Positions 49,325 to 58,053 are shown, counted from the first letter of the stretch. The stretch is DNA of 58,471 nucleotides from UBA9647 sp049522195 (GCA_049522195.1 JBEKOB010000019.1:1-58471), one strand, 5' to 3'. The notes: generated by a model from the sequence alone, not told the origin. Made by a program: numbers and translations.

Positions 49325-50590
49325 ATGAATAAGAAAACAGTCCGCGACGTTGACCTGCGGGGCAAGCGCGTACTGATGCGGGTTGATTTCAATGTGCCGC
49401 TAAAAAACGGCGTGATTCAAGACGACATCCGTATGCGGGCCGCGTTGCCAACGATTAACTATGTCCTGGAACATAAACCGAAGTATCTCGTCCTGATGTC
49501 GCATCTGGGCGATCCGAAGAAGGATGCCCAGAAAGCAAAAGAGAAAGCTGAGAAAGATGGAAAGCCCTTCGACGAGGCGAAATACATCGAAGGGAAGCAC
49601 AAGATGAAACCGATTGCAGAGCATCTGGCTGAGCTTCTGAAACGCCCGGTCAAACTTGCACCTGCAGCCATCGGCCCCGATGCAAAGGCAGCTGTCGATG
49701 GTTTGAAGGAGGGGGAAGTGCTGATGCTGGAGAATACGCGCTTTCACAAGGGGGAGACCTCCAAAGATCCGGCCGATCGCGAGGCGATGGCGAAGGAGTT
49801 GGCATCGTACGGCGATGTATTCGTGAACGATGCCTTCGGCTCTGCCCATCGTGCCCACGCATCAACGGAGGCAGTGGCGCACTATCTGCCGGCAGTAGCG
49901 GGTTTCCTGATGGAAAAGGAATTGGATTACCTCAGTAAGGCAATAGAGAATCCTGCGAAACCGTACGTTGCTGTGCTCGGCGGCGCCAAGATATCCGGGA
50001 AAATCGACGTGCTCCAAAACCTTATGGGCAAAGTGGATGCGCTCCTCATCGGCGGCGGCATGATGTTTACCTTTTACAAAGCTCAGGGAATGGAAATCGG
50101 AAAATCGTTGTTAGAAGAGGACAAGGTCGAGCTTGCCAAGAAGATCCTCGCAGATGCAAAGGCAAAGAACGTGAAGCTTCTCTTGCCCGTCGACACTGTT
50201 GTTGCCGATAAATTTGACAATAGCGCGGCGACGAAAGTTGTGCCGGTGAACGCAATTCCCGTCGGCTGGGCAGGAGTCGATATCGGACCCGAGACCATCA
50301 AGATCTTCTCCGACGAGATCAAGAAGGCAAAGACAGTTGTGTGGAACGGACCGATGGGTGTGTTTGAGATGTCAAACTTCGCTGCAGGCACAAATGCCAT
50401 TGCGCACGCAATGGCTGATGCGACAAAGGGTGGAGCGGTGACAATCGTCGGCGGTGGTGATTCCGCGTCAGCTATAGCAAAAGCCGGACTCGATAAGCAG
50501 GTTTCCCACGTCTCGACCGGAGGGGGAGCTTCCCTGGAGTTTCTCGAGGGGAAAGTGCTGCCAGGTGTGGCTGCTTTAAACGACAAATAG
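49325..50590 (+). CDS. pgk: Phosphoglycerate kinase
   Basis: PGK transfers phosphate from 1,3-bisphosphoglycerate to ADP. The start at 49325 gives 421 residues, with AGGAAGG upstream. It has VRDVDLRGKRVLMRVDFNVPL, MLENTRFHKGE, NDAFGSAHRAHAST, AVLGGAKISGKIDVL, GPMGVFEMSNFAAGTNAIA and GGGDSASAIAKAGL. A short charged insert (KKDAQKAKEKAEKDGKPFDE near residues 63-82) is longer than in most bacterial PGKs. It is downstream of gap in the same direction and ends at a strong terminator. Confidence 0.98.
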   Translation: MNKKTVRDVDLRGKRVLMRVDFNVPLKNGVIQDDIRMRAALPTINYVLEHKPKYLVLMSHLGDPKKDAQKAKEKAEKDGKPFDEAKYIEGKHKMKPIAEHLAELLKRPVKLAPAAIGPDAKAAVDGLKEGEVLMLENTRFHKGETSKDPADREAMAKELASYGDVFVNDAFGSAHRAHASTEAVAHYLPAVAGFLMEKELDYLSKAIENPAKPYVAVLGGAKISGKIDVLQNLMGKVDALLIGGGMMFTFYKAQGMEIGKSLLEEDKVELAKKILADAKAKNVKLLLPVDTVVADKFDNSAATKVVPVNAIPVGWAGVDIGPETIKIFSDEIKKAKTVVWNGPMGVFEMSNFAAGTNAIAHAMADATKGGAVTIVGGGDSASAIAKAGLDKQVSHVSTGGGASLEFLEGKVLPGVAALNDK

Positions 50591-50621
50591 GGAATTCTGC
50601 AGTGCTGAAGTTCTTTCAACG

Positions 50622-50668
50622 TGAGTGTGGGGAGAGGGCTTGTCCCTCCTTCTCACACTCATTTGTTT
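50622..50668 (+). terminator. Rho-independent terminator of pgk
   Basis: TGAGTGTG (50622-50629) pairs with CACACTCA (50654-50661), with inner GAG/GGG pairing to CCCTCC, followed by TTTGTTT (50662-50668). Confidence 0.85.
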
Positions 50669-50726
50669 CAGGTCTGCCAAATCGGGCAGAGAAATGATTC
50701 GTCATCCATTTCAATTGTGAGTTTGT

Positions 50727-51653
50727 ATGGCATCATACCCTGGACAAGGGAATTACTATAGACCAACGATGCTCGGCGGATTTCGATTCTTCCCGCCCGT
50801 CATCAAGTGGTTGCTGATTACCAATACGGCGGTGTTTGTGCTTATTGGCGTGGGGGGCAGAATGTTCACGCTCGATATGATGCCCCTCGAGATTGTTTTC
50901 ACTTATTATCTCGGTTTGATGCCGCTCGGCCACGGATTCTACTTGTGGCAGCTGGTGACGTATCAATTCATGCACGCGAACTTCACGCATCTGCTTTTCA
51001 ATATGTTCGGTTTGTGGATGTTTGGGATGGAAGTGGAGCACGTTTGGGGTTCACGCAGGTTTCTTGGTTTCTACCTCCTGTGTGGAGTCGCAGCCGGCAT
51101 TTCGCAGCTCATCCTCGCTCCATTGCTCGAGCCAACATCCGTCATCAGCGTCACGGGGGCGGGTATTCCGACAATCGGCGCGTCAGGGGCGGTCTACGCA
51201 GTCCTTGTGGCATTCGCGATGTTGTTCCCCGACCGGTATATCTTTCTCTATTTCCTCCTTCCGATCAAGGCAAAGTACTTCATCGTCGGCATGATTGCCT
51301 TGGGTGTTCTCTCGATCGGCGATCAGAGTGCCGTCGCGAATCTCGCACACCTGGGAGGCGCCGCCGCGGGTTTCGTGTATGTCATTTATCTTTCGCGCCA
51401 TTACCCGTTCCAGGGCGCCGTTGAACGTCTTGGGTGGTGGATCAACTCTCGACGCTTCAAGCGCAAAGAAGAACCGGAGCAGGAAGTCGTTGACGCCAAA
51501 GTGTTCGATATCAACGAGCGGCCGAAGACGGAGCAGGAGCTCTACCAGATGAAGATCGATGAGATACTCGACAAGATCGGTCGCGGTGGGTATCAGAGCC
51601 TGACTGAAGAGGAGAAGAAGATTTTGTTTGAAGCGAGTAAGAAACTCAATTGA
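50727..51653 (+). CDS. Rhomboid-family intramembrane serine protease
   Basis: A 308-residue membrane protease with about six spans. The catalytic serine lies in TIGASGAVYAVL (Ser153) and the catalytic histidine in VANLAHLGGAAAGF (His208); the HANFTHLLFNMFGLW motif of the second span is also present. The C-terminal tail (about 230-308) is soluble and ends with KIDEILDKIGRGGYQSLTEE, a short helical module common in FCB rhomboids. It lies 16 bp upstream of ispG and is probably co-transcribed with it. Substrates unknown. Confidence 0.95.
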   Translation: MASYPGQGNYYRPTMLGGFRFFPPVIKWLLITNTAVFVLIGVGGRMFTLDMMPLEIVFTYYLGLMPLGHGFYLWQLVTYQFMHANFTHLLFNMFGLWMFGMEVEHVWGSRRFLGFYLLCGVAAGISQLILAPLLEPTSVISVTGAGIPTIGASGAVYAVLVAFAMLFPDRYIFLYFLLPIKAKYFIVGMIALGVLSIGDQSAVANLAHLGGAAAGFVYVIYLSRHYPFQGAVERLGWWINSRRFKRKEEPEQEVVDAKVFDINERPKTEQELYQMKIDEILDKIGRGGYQSLTEEEKKILFEASKKLN

Positions 51654-51669
51654 CGATCAGCGGAGCCCC

Positions 51670-52797
51670 ATGGCACTCGTAACGCCTGACATCGATATCA
51701 ATCAGCAATCCCCACGACATGAAACGTACAGGGTGGGAGTGCGCCGGAAAACCCGTTCGGTTATGGTTGGCGGAGTGAAAATCGGCGGCGATGCCCCGAT
51801 TTCCGTCCAGACGATGACAAAAACCAAGACGGATGATGTTGCCGGCACGCTGGCTCAGATCCGGGCAGCGGCCGAAGCGGGTGTCGACATCGTGCGTGTG
51901 ACGGTGAACGACAAAGAGGCGGCCGATGCGATGAAGGAGATTGTGCAGCAGTCACCAGTGCCGATCGTTGCCGATATCCATTTCAATCACGTGTTTGCTC
52001 TCAAAGCAGTTGAAGCCGGCGTTGCAAAGGTCCGCTTGAATCCGGGCAACATCGGATCAAAGGACAGAATCCGCCAGGTGTTGACGGCATGCAAGGACAA
52101 AGGGATTCCGATCCGAATCGGCGTCAATTCCGGTTCGCTCGAAGAAGACATTCTTGAAAAACATGGCTATCCGACGGCGGAAGCGCTCTACGAGAGTGCG
52201 ATGCGACACGTCGGTATCTGTGATGAGTTTGATTTCAAGGATGTCGTGATCTCCGTTAAGTCGACCGACGTAAAGCTGATGATCGAAGCATACCGTCTCG
52301 TTGCACAGCGGACGGATATCCCTCTCCACTTGGGAGTGACGGAAGCCGGGACGACACGTGTGGGGACAATCAAATCCGCAGTTGGGATCGGTACGCTGCT
52401 ATCTGAAGGCATTGGTGATACGATACGTGTTTCTTTGACGGACGACCCGGTCAAGGAAGTTGAAGTAGGGAAGGAGATTCTCCGGTCACTGAGCCTGGCG
52501 AGTCGGAGCTTGGAGCTCATTGCCTGCCCGACGTGCGGAAGGCTCGAAGTCGATCTCTTCGGCATCATGGCCCAGCTTGAAGAGAAACTTGCCGGCGTGA
52601 AGAAGCCGGTGAAAATCGCCGTGCTCGGCTGCGTTGTGAATGGCCCCGGTGAGGCAAGTGAAGCCGATATCGGAGTCGCTGCCGGAAAAGGTGTCGCAAT
52701 ACTGTACCGCAAAGGCGAAGTTGTAAGACGCGTGAAGGAGGAGGAAATTGTCAGCGCCGTGTTGGAGGAAGTTGAGCGCTTTCAACCTCAAGCCTAG
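51670..52797 (+). CDS. ispG: 4-hydroxy-3-methylbut-2-enyl diphosphate synthase (IspG/GcpE)
   Basis: IspG is an iron-sulfur enzyme of the non-mevalonate isoprenoid pathway. The start at 51670 (GGAG four bases upstream) gives 375 residues. Blocks include VKIGGDAPISVQTMTKTKTD, DIVRVTVNDKEAADAM, PIVADIHFNHVFALKAVEAG, RLNPGNIGSKDRI and PIRIGVNSGSLEEDIL. The cluster ligands lie in ACPTCGR (two Cys) and LGCVVNGPGEA (one Cys plus Glu). It is the compact bacterial form, without the long insert of plant and some Bacteroidota enzymes. A terminator follows. Confidence 0.98.
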   Translation: MALVTPDIDINQQSPRHETYRVGVRRKTRSVMVGGVKIGGDAPISVQTMTKTKTDDVAGTLAQIRAAAEAGVDIVRVTVNDKEAADAMKEIVQQSPVPIVADIHFNHVFALKAVEAGVAKVRLNPGNIGSKDRIRQVLTACKDKGIPIRIGVNSGSLEEDILEKHGYPTAEALYESAMRHVGICDEFDFKDVVISVKSTDVKLMIEAYRLVAQRTDIPLHLGVTEAGTTRVGTIKSAVGIGTLLSEGIGDTIRVSLTDDPVKEVEVGKEILRSLSLASRSLELIACPTCGRLEVDLFGIMAQLEEKLAGVKKPVKIAVLGCVVNGPGEASEADIGVAAGKGVAILYRKGEVVRRVKEEEIVSAVLEEVERFQPQA

Positions 52798-52848
52798 TCT
52801 CCTGGCAATCGCGACCCGCAAAGCACCGTGTGTGCGCAAAGTCGAAAG

Positions 52849-52873
52849 GCCGGATCCAGTATCCGGCTTTTTT
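52849..52873 (+). terminator. Rho-independent terminator of ispG
   Basis: GCCGGAT (52849-52855), CCAGT, ATCCGGC (52861-52867) and six T (52868-52873). Confidence 0.9.
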
Positions 52874-52915
52874 GTGATTCAAACTGACCTCGTCTGAGTT
52901 TCTTAGTGCCAACCT

Positions 52916-55318
52916 ATGATAGATCTTCTTACTCTCAAAGATATTGAACCCCCTATGGGGGATACCGCTACTCGGCAGTATCTCTCTGGTTGCAGAGCCC
53001 TTTGGACTGCTCCGATTGCAGGAGAGGACGGAGCCCCACGCAACAGGATTATCCACACTCGTGTGCTTCAACTTCATGCTCCGGCTCGGTTGGGAAGAAT
53101 CGGACTGCAAAAAGCCGCAGGGTACCATAAGTGCGGCAGCCGGCAGGATCTTGATTGGGTTACCGCTCTGCGAGTGCTGATCTGGACTGGAACGGAATGG
53201 TCAGTGCTGCTCTCCGAATCCGAAGTTCCTTCGCCGGGCGAGAAACCTGTGTGGTTCGATCTCGGGAATAATGAGACCAACGCGGTGATCATCGAGGCGA
53301 GAAGATGCGGGATCGATAATTGGTGGACTTCATGGAACCTCGCGTCGGGCGCCTTTATCCTCGATGGTACACCGTCCGGGAAAACCGCTCCCCGCAGAGA
53401 AAGAGTACTCGCGCTGGAGCACCTCGATCTCACCGGAGTACCTCCGACGATCTCGGCGACAAACGATGCCGGCGAAGTCAGATTCCGGTCGAGGTTTCTC
53501 GATGTCGGATTTCGTCTGAATCGTGCTGGGTTCTCAATCCTTTCCATTGACGAGGAAGGAATGGGGAGGACAGGAACGAACGTTCTCAAACTCCAGCCGG
53601 GCTCCTTCTTCCAAGGAGTGCACCTGTCGCAAGTTGGCGCTGTGCCTGCTGCAGCTACTGTGCTACGCCACGACGTCGAAGGGCGAACTCGCGTGGAAGG
53701 TAATACTGTCTCATACGACATGCAGCTGAAGGCTTCTGGTCAGCGGTACATTTTGAATTGGACAATTCTGGAGGATCGTCTTCAACTTCACGCGGAGCGG
53801 ATCGGCGACCGGACAATCCGGGCGTGGCGTAGCTCTGCTTGGATGATCGGATTGAACAGCTTGGCATCGGCAGTGCACGTCCTGGGGAAGATAAAGCGAC
53901 GGGGGGAGACTGGAGTCATGGAGCTCCCCGCGCTGCTCCACATGCCGCGCTTCGGGACTCTGAAGGTGACCTCGACAAGTGGCGATGCGATGTGGCGGTC
54001 TGACTCTGACCGCCCGCTGAACATGACCACCAGCGAGTTGAAACTGGGTGAAGTTCTCCAACCCGAAGGAGATTATCTTCTGCCTGCCGGTCGCTTTGTC
54101 GGTGACATCGAGATGACAGTCGATTCGGTCTATACATCGCTCTCCGAAGGATCTCCCGAGAGCGTCGTCAAAGCAGTGAAGCGCTGCTCACTTACGGCGC
54201 TCACCTATAGGGCCGACACTGGAACTCTGAGCAACAACGGCAATTCCATGCACTGTCCCATTTGCATGGACAACTGGTCGGCGATTACGACGAGAATGGA
54301 TCCCATCCTCCCGAATCTCGAACCTGTCGACCTCCTTCGCGATTCGCTCGAACGCTGGCTTGACGGAGGTCCCGGATACGCCAGCGGACCACTGCTTCAG
54401 GACGGGAAAGTCCATGAAGCAGAAGACGAGTACCTCATGACGGGAACGGCAGGACTTCTCGGCCTCGCAGACTACTTGCGGCACAGCGGTACTGTTGAAT
54501 GGGTCAGTCTTCACCGCTCACAGATCCAGAAGAAGTTGAAGCAGATGAGAGCCCGGGATCTCGACAAAGACGGACTGATTGAAAGCAAGTACCGCACTGG
54601 TGTCAGCGGCACGGGGCAGTGGAGCACTACCTGGATGGATGTTATTTCGTTTGGGTGGAAGGATTCCTGGACAAACGCCCTCTTGTATCCCGCGCTCACG
54701 ACTCTCGCGACTGTCCTCCCGACTCTCGGTCATCCCGATCTCGCAGAAGGCTTGTCTGCATGGGCATCGCTCCTGCGCAAGAACTACCGGCCGACTTTCT
54801 TCAACCGTGAGACGGGTTGGCTTGCAGGATGGAGGTGTGCGGAGGACAAGTTGCACGATTATGGCTTCCTGGCGGTGAACGGAGCTGCTGTTTGCGGCGG
54901 ACTGCTGGACGACATCGATGCACAAGCCATCATCGAGAAACTCTGGCAGGAAACAAGACGGGTAAAAATACCAAATGCCCGTTTTGGCCTCCCGATCAGC
55001 CTGTGGCCGATACCGGATGAAGATCTCGCCGACATTATGCAGGGCTATCCCCACGGATTCTATGGGAACGGTGCCTGCACGCATTCGCAGGCCCGCCATT
55101 TTGTCGATGCTCTCTATGTTGTTGGGATGAGCAAGGAAGCAGATTATCTCCTGGATCACCTGTGCAGCAGTCTCGCAGACGGATTGGTATACGGCGCCTG
55201 CAAGAGTGGCCTCGATGCGCGCTATTGGGACGGATGGCCGTGCGGCTATGAAGGATTATTGACCGACCAGTTTGGCATTTTATCTTCCGCGTTCAAGCGC
55301 TACGGCAAAACGAAGTAG
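52916..55318 (+). CDS. Six-hairpin glycosidase-like protein, unknown specificity
   Basis: An 800-residue protein without a signal peptide. The first 400 residues are beta-rich (LRVLIWTGTEWSVLLSESEV ... RRERVLALEHLDLTGV ... RYILNWTILEDRLQLHAERI). The second half is helical and looks like an (alpha/alpha)6 barrel: PICMDNWSAITTRMDPILPN, ARDLDKDGLIESKYRTGVSG (a DxDGLxE motif typical of GH15/GH63/GH94-like enzymes), STTWMDVISFGWKDSWTNAL and IADLWPIPDE-like LWPIPDEDLADIMQGYPHG. The Asp/Glu of DKDGLIE and TTWMD may be catalytic. I cannot assign a glycoside hydrolase family with confidence. The aldolase gene follows by 34 bp. The ATG at 52916 has no evident ribosome site. Confidence 0.7.
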   Translation: MIDLLTLKDIEPPMGDTATRQYLSGCRALWTAPIAGEDGAPRNRIIHTRVLQLHAPARLGRIGLQKAAGYHKCGSRQDLDWVTALRVLIWTGTEWSVLLSESEVPSPGEKPVWFDLGNNETNAVIIEARRCGIDNWWTSWNLASGAFILDGTPSGKTAPRRERVLALEHLDLTGVPPTISATNDAGEVRFRSRFLDVGFRLNRAGFSILSIDEEGMGRTGTNVLKLQPGSFFQGVHLSQVGAVPAAATVLRHDVEGRTRVEGNTVSYDMQLKASGQRYILNWTILEDRLQLHAERIGDRTIRAWRSSAWMIGLNSLASAVHVLGKIKRRGETGVMELPALLHMPRFGTLKVTSTSGDAMWRSDSDRPLNMTTSELKLGEVLQPEGDYLLPAGRFVGDIEMTVDSVYTSLSEGSPESVVKAVKRCSLTALTYRADTGTLSNNGNSMHCPICMDNWSAITTRMDPILPNLEPVDLLRDSLERWLDGGPGYASGPLLQDGKVHEAEDEYLMTGTAGLLGLADYLRHSGTVEWVSLHRSQIQKKLKQMRARDLDKDGLIESKYRTGVSGTGQWSTTWMDVISFGWKDSWTNALLYPALTTLATVLPTLGHPDLAEGLSAWASLLRKNYRPTFFNRETGWLAGWRCAEDKLHDYGFLAVNGAAVCGGLLDDIDAQAIIEKLWQETRRVKIPNARFGLPISLWPIPDEDLADIMQGYPHGFYGNGACTHSQARHFVDALYVVGMSKEADYLLDHLCSSLADGLVYGACKSGLDARYWDGWPCGYEGLLTDQFGILSSAFKRYGKTK

Positions 55319-55352
55319 ATCGCATAGAACATTGTCAGAGAGGAAACCGATC

Positions 55353-56150
55353 ATGTCTCCATCAATCATTCCATCGAATCGTCTCAAGAAAGTTCTTCGT
55401 GAAGGGAAATCAGCGATCGGCACAATGATCGTCGAAATAAGGCAGCCTTCGGTCATGCAGATGGTGGCCAATGCAGGCCTCGATTTCGTCATTATCGACA
55501 ATGAGCATGGCGCCTTCAATATAGAGACCCTTTGTGATCTCAGTCGTGCGGCAAGGCAGCTTGGTGTTACACCGATCGTTCGGGTTCCTGAATGGTCGTA
55601 TGCTCATATCGTCCAACCTCTCGATGCTGGTGCACAGGCTATTATGGCTCCGAGGATAACGGAGCCACAACAGGTGAAGGAAATTCTTCAGATGATGAAG
55701 TATCCCCCGCTTGGACGAAGAGGAAGCGTGGTTGCTCGCGGTCATACTGACCTGAGGTCAGGATCGATCGTAGATACGATGAAGGACGCGAACGAGGAGT
55801 CGATGCTGGTTGTGCAAATTGAAACGAAACAGGCACTTGAACGGGTGGATGAGATCCTGAGCATCGAAGGAGTGGACGTTGCCCTCGTCGGACCGACTGA
55901 TCTCTCTGTTGCACTGGGGATTGCCGGTAAAATGACGGATCCTCTTCTCGTTTCCTCCATCAGTTCTGTCATCGAGGCGTGCAAGCGACACAATGTGTAC
56001 CCCGCGGTTCACATGAATGATCTTACCCTTGCATCGCATTGGGCAACAAAGGGAATGAGGCTCGTCAGTTTCAATTCTGAGGTAGGGATGCTGACAAACG
56101 CTGTGACCGGAGCCGTTGCGTCCATCGGCTCGGCGATGGGAAGGGGCTAG
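55353..56150 (+). CDS. HpcH/HpaI-type aldolase
   Basis: The 265-residue enzyme belongs to the class II (metal-dependent) HpcH/HpaI aldolases, which cleave 2-keto-3-deoxy acids to pyruvate and an aldehyde. The start at 55353 has AGAGGA upstream. Motifs: IGTMIVEIRQPSVMQMVANA, LDFVIIDNEHGAFNIE (catalytic His), VQPLDAGAQAIMAPRI, the metal Glu in VVQIETKQALERVDEI and Asp in VALVGPTDLSVALG. Related enzymes act on 2-keto-3-deoxy-L-rhamnonate and similar sugar acids. Together with the glycosidase-like gene upstream, this suggests a sugar-breakdown unit, possibly for deoxy sugars; fucI elsewhere in the window is compatible. Confidence 0.9.
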   Translation: MSPSIIPSNRLKKVLREGKSAIGTMIVEIRQPSVMQMVANAGLDFVIIDNEHGAFNIETLCDLSRAARQLGVTPIVRVPEWSYAHIVQPLDAGAQAIMAPRITEPQQVKEILQMMKYPPLGRRGSVVARGHTDLRSGSIVDTMKDANEESMLVVQIETKQALERVDEILSIEGVDVALVGPTDLSVALGIAGKMTDPLLVSSISSVIEACKRHNVYPAVHMNDLTLASHWATKGMRLVSFNSEVGMLTNAVTGAVASIGSAMGRG

Positions 56151-56168
56151 CTCTTCTTTTCCAGTTGT

Positions 56169-56225
56169 TCTTCGACAGTCCAACTGTCGAAGATGGCCCA
56201 TGTCCGAGAGTTCAACTCTCGGACA
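56169..56225. repeat. Pair of related hairpins with compensatory stem changes
   Basis: Hairpin 1: TCTTCGACAGT (56169-56179), CCA, ACTGTCGAAGA (56183-56193). Hairpin 2: TGTCCGAGAGTT (56201-56212), C, AACTCTCGGACA (56214-56225). Aligned, they share the GA-AGT-YC-AACT-TC pattern; where hairpin 1 has C:G and T:A, hairpin 2 has G:C and C:G. They lie between the aldolase gene and yjbR. Confidence 0.75.
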
Positions 56226-56255
56226 GCAAAAGGGGTAGCAAGAACGAGCGAAACG

Positions 56256-56687
56256 ATGAACGCCGACGCCATACGTGAATACTGCCTGAAGAAGAAGGGG
56301 AAAATCACCGAGGGATTCCCGTTCGGGGAAGGGGTGCTCGTGTTTAAAGTCGAGGGGAAGATGTTTCTGCTGATGAACCTGGACGAACACCCGCTGACGA
56401 TGAACCTGAAGTGCGATCCGGAGCTCGCCGTGGATTTACGGGAGAGGTACGAAGCAGTACGACCTGGTTACCACATGAACAAAGTGCATTGGAACACAGT
56501 TGTCCTCGATGGATCGATCCCTCCGCAGGAACTGAGGACGATGATCGATCACTCGTACGAGCAGATCGCCAGAGGATTGAAGAAGTCGGTTGCAGAAAAG
56601 CTCCTGCTCAATGATCCGCAGGAGAGTCGGCAGCAGAAGCGACCCACCTCTATCCGAGCACGCGCACGAACTCGGAAACCGAAGTAA
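56256..56687 (+). CDS. MmcQ/YjbR family protein
   Basis: A 143-residue protein of the MmcQ/YjbR family (CyaY-like DNA-binding fold in characterised cases). It starts MNADAIREYCLKKKGKITEG, with FPFGEGVLVFKVEGKMFLLM, LNLKCDPELAVDLRERYEAV, RPGYHMNKVHWNTVVLDGSI and LRTMIDHSYEQIARGLKKSV. Family function is not known with certainty. An in-frame extension to 56193 would run through a hairpin pair and is rejected. Its 3' end overlaps the convergent GspE gene by 38 bp (56650-56687). Confidence 0.88.
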   Translation: MNADAIREYCLKKKGKITEGFPFGEGVLVFKVEGKMFLLMNLDEHPLTMNLKCDPELAVDLRERYEAVRPGYHMNKVHWNTVVLDGSIPPQELRTMIDHSYEQIARGLKKSVAEKLLLNDPQESRQQKRPTSIRARARTRKPK

Positions 56688-57933
56688 GCCCCATCGCAAC
56701 CTTTTCAGCAGCATCAACGCGGATACCCTGAAATCCGCAGTCGGAGGCCTCCTGCCTCATCTTCAAGATGGAAGCCCCCTGGAGTATGAGATCTCGGAAC
56801 GGCATGCTGATTGGGATGATCTCGCTGATGACAGTCCTTCCCTGATATCCCGTCCCGTCGCAACTTGGGCATCCTTTCCCTTCGCAGAAGAAATAGTCAA
56901 CGCCTTGCTGCAGATGTGGTTTGATTTCTGCAAGCTCCTCCTCCTTCGGCTCCACCTCTTGTTTGCAGTCGGGACAGATCTTTCGTATGAGCTCCTGGTA
57001 CACGACGCCTGACATTGTCGAGGCAAGCCAGAACGGTTGGATGCCGAGATTCAGCAACCGGGGGATGACGCCGATCGCATCCGTCGAGAGCATGGTACTC
57101 AACACCAGATTGCCTGTCAACGCTGCTTCAGCCGCCACCGCGCCGGTTTCAGCATCACGGATTTCACCGACGAGAATGACGTTCGGGTTCTGCCGCAGAA
57201 TCGCCCGGAGAGCGTCCGCGAAATTGAAGGAACGGTCAGAGGGAAGCTGGACCTGGCTTGCGAACGGGAGACGATACTCGACGGGATCCTCGACTGTGAT
57301 GACGCATTTTTCCGGCGTCTCGACCGCGTTCGCGGCGGCGTAGACCGACGTTGTCTTGCCGCTTCCGCTCGGCCCTGTAAAAAGAATCAGCCCTTTGGGA
57401 GATAGCAGCAGATTCTGTATCTGCTCCAGTGCGTGAAGGCCGTAGCCAAGCTCTTCGAGACGAGCGATCTTCTTCGTTTTTCGCAGAAGGCGGACTTCGG
57501 CTCTCTCACCGCTCAAAACGGGGATGAGGCTCACCCTGAAATCATAGGATTCCCCCTGGTAGGTTGCTGAGAATCGTCCTTCCTGCGGCTTCTTCTTTTC
57601 GAATTGGTTGAGCGTTGCCCGCGTTTTTAAAATGCTGGTGATACTGTCTGTCATGTCTGGCGGAAGTGACACGAGCCTTTTCAGGATTCCTTCATGACCG
57701 ACCCTGATCCGCAGTTCGCCTTCGATGGGCTCGAAATGGAGATCTGTCGCTCCTATTTTCGTAGCCCGCTGAAAAATCTCTTCGACAATCGATTCAGAGG
57801 TCGGAAGTTTGCCCGCCCGGAAAAGCTCACGGATCTTGTCCTTCGAAAGCGTGCCTACGTCGATTTGTTCGAGCGCAACGCGTGGAAGCGTTGGTGCACC
57901 TTGTTGAGGGTGAGCTGGCGGTGGAAGAGGCAT
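56650..57933 (-). CDS. GspE/PilB/PulE secretion ATPase
   Basis: A 427-residue AAA-type ATPase of the type II secretion/type IV pilus family, which powers pilin or pseudopilin assembly at the cytoplasmic face. It contains ATKIGATDLHFEPIEGELRI, the Walker A GPSGSGKTTSVYAAANAVET, Asp box TVEDPVEYRLP, NPNVILVGEIRDAETGAVAA, and a C-terminal zinc motif (CPDCKQ ... CEGKGCPSCDGTGYQGRTVI). It is shorter than classical GspE because the N-terminal MshEN domain is reduced. The start at 57933 has AAGGA upstream. Its 3' end overlaps yjbR convergently. A PilM-like gene lies at the other end of the window, but no pilin or platform gene is adjacent. Confidence 0.95.
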   Translation of the reverse strand: MPLPPPAHPQQGAPTLPRVALEQIDVGTLSKDKIRELFRAGKLPTSESIVEEIFQRATKIGATDLHFEPIEGELRIRVGHEGILKRLVSLPPDMTDSITSILKTRATLNQFEKKKPQEGRFSATYQGESYDFRVSLIPVLSGERAEVRLLRKTKKIARLEELGYGLHALEQIQNLLLSPKGLILFTGPSGSGKTTSVYAAANAVETPEKCVITVEDPVEYRLPFASQVQLPSDRSFNFADALRAILRQNPNVILVGEIRDAETGAVAAEAALTGNLVLSTMLSTDAIGVIPRLLNLGIQPFWLASTMSGVVYQELIRKICPDCKQEVEPKEEELAEIKPHLQQGVDYFFCEGKGCPSCDGTGYQGRTVISEIIPISMPFRDLILQGASILKMRQEASDCGFQGIRVDAAEKVAMGLTSVSEFVRVLG

Positions 57934-57971
57934 GGCGGGTCCTTGGTTGATAGAGAGCTGATTCGGTGAAT

Positions 57972-58002
57972 CCAAGGTACTTCACAGTCTTGACTTGTTC
58001 AA
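57972..58002 (-). promoter_or_regulatory. Promoter of the GspE/PilB gene
   Basis: On the minus strand TTG (58002-58000), 20 bp, TACCTTGG (57979-57972). Transcription would start near 57965, about 32 bases upstream of the start codon at 57933. This placement rules out the in-frame TTG at 57975 as a start. Confidence 0.5.
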
Positions 58003-58053
58003 GGCTGATGTTCGGTGCACGAGACTTTGTTCAAAAGAGTACAAAAGGGCAGA

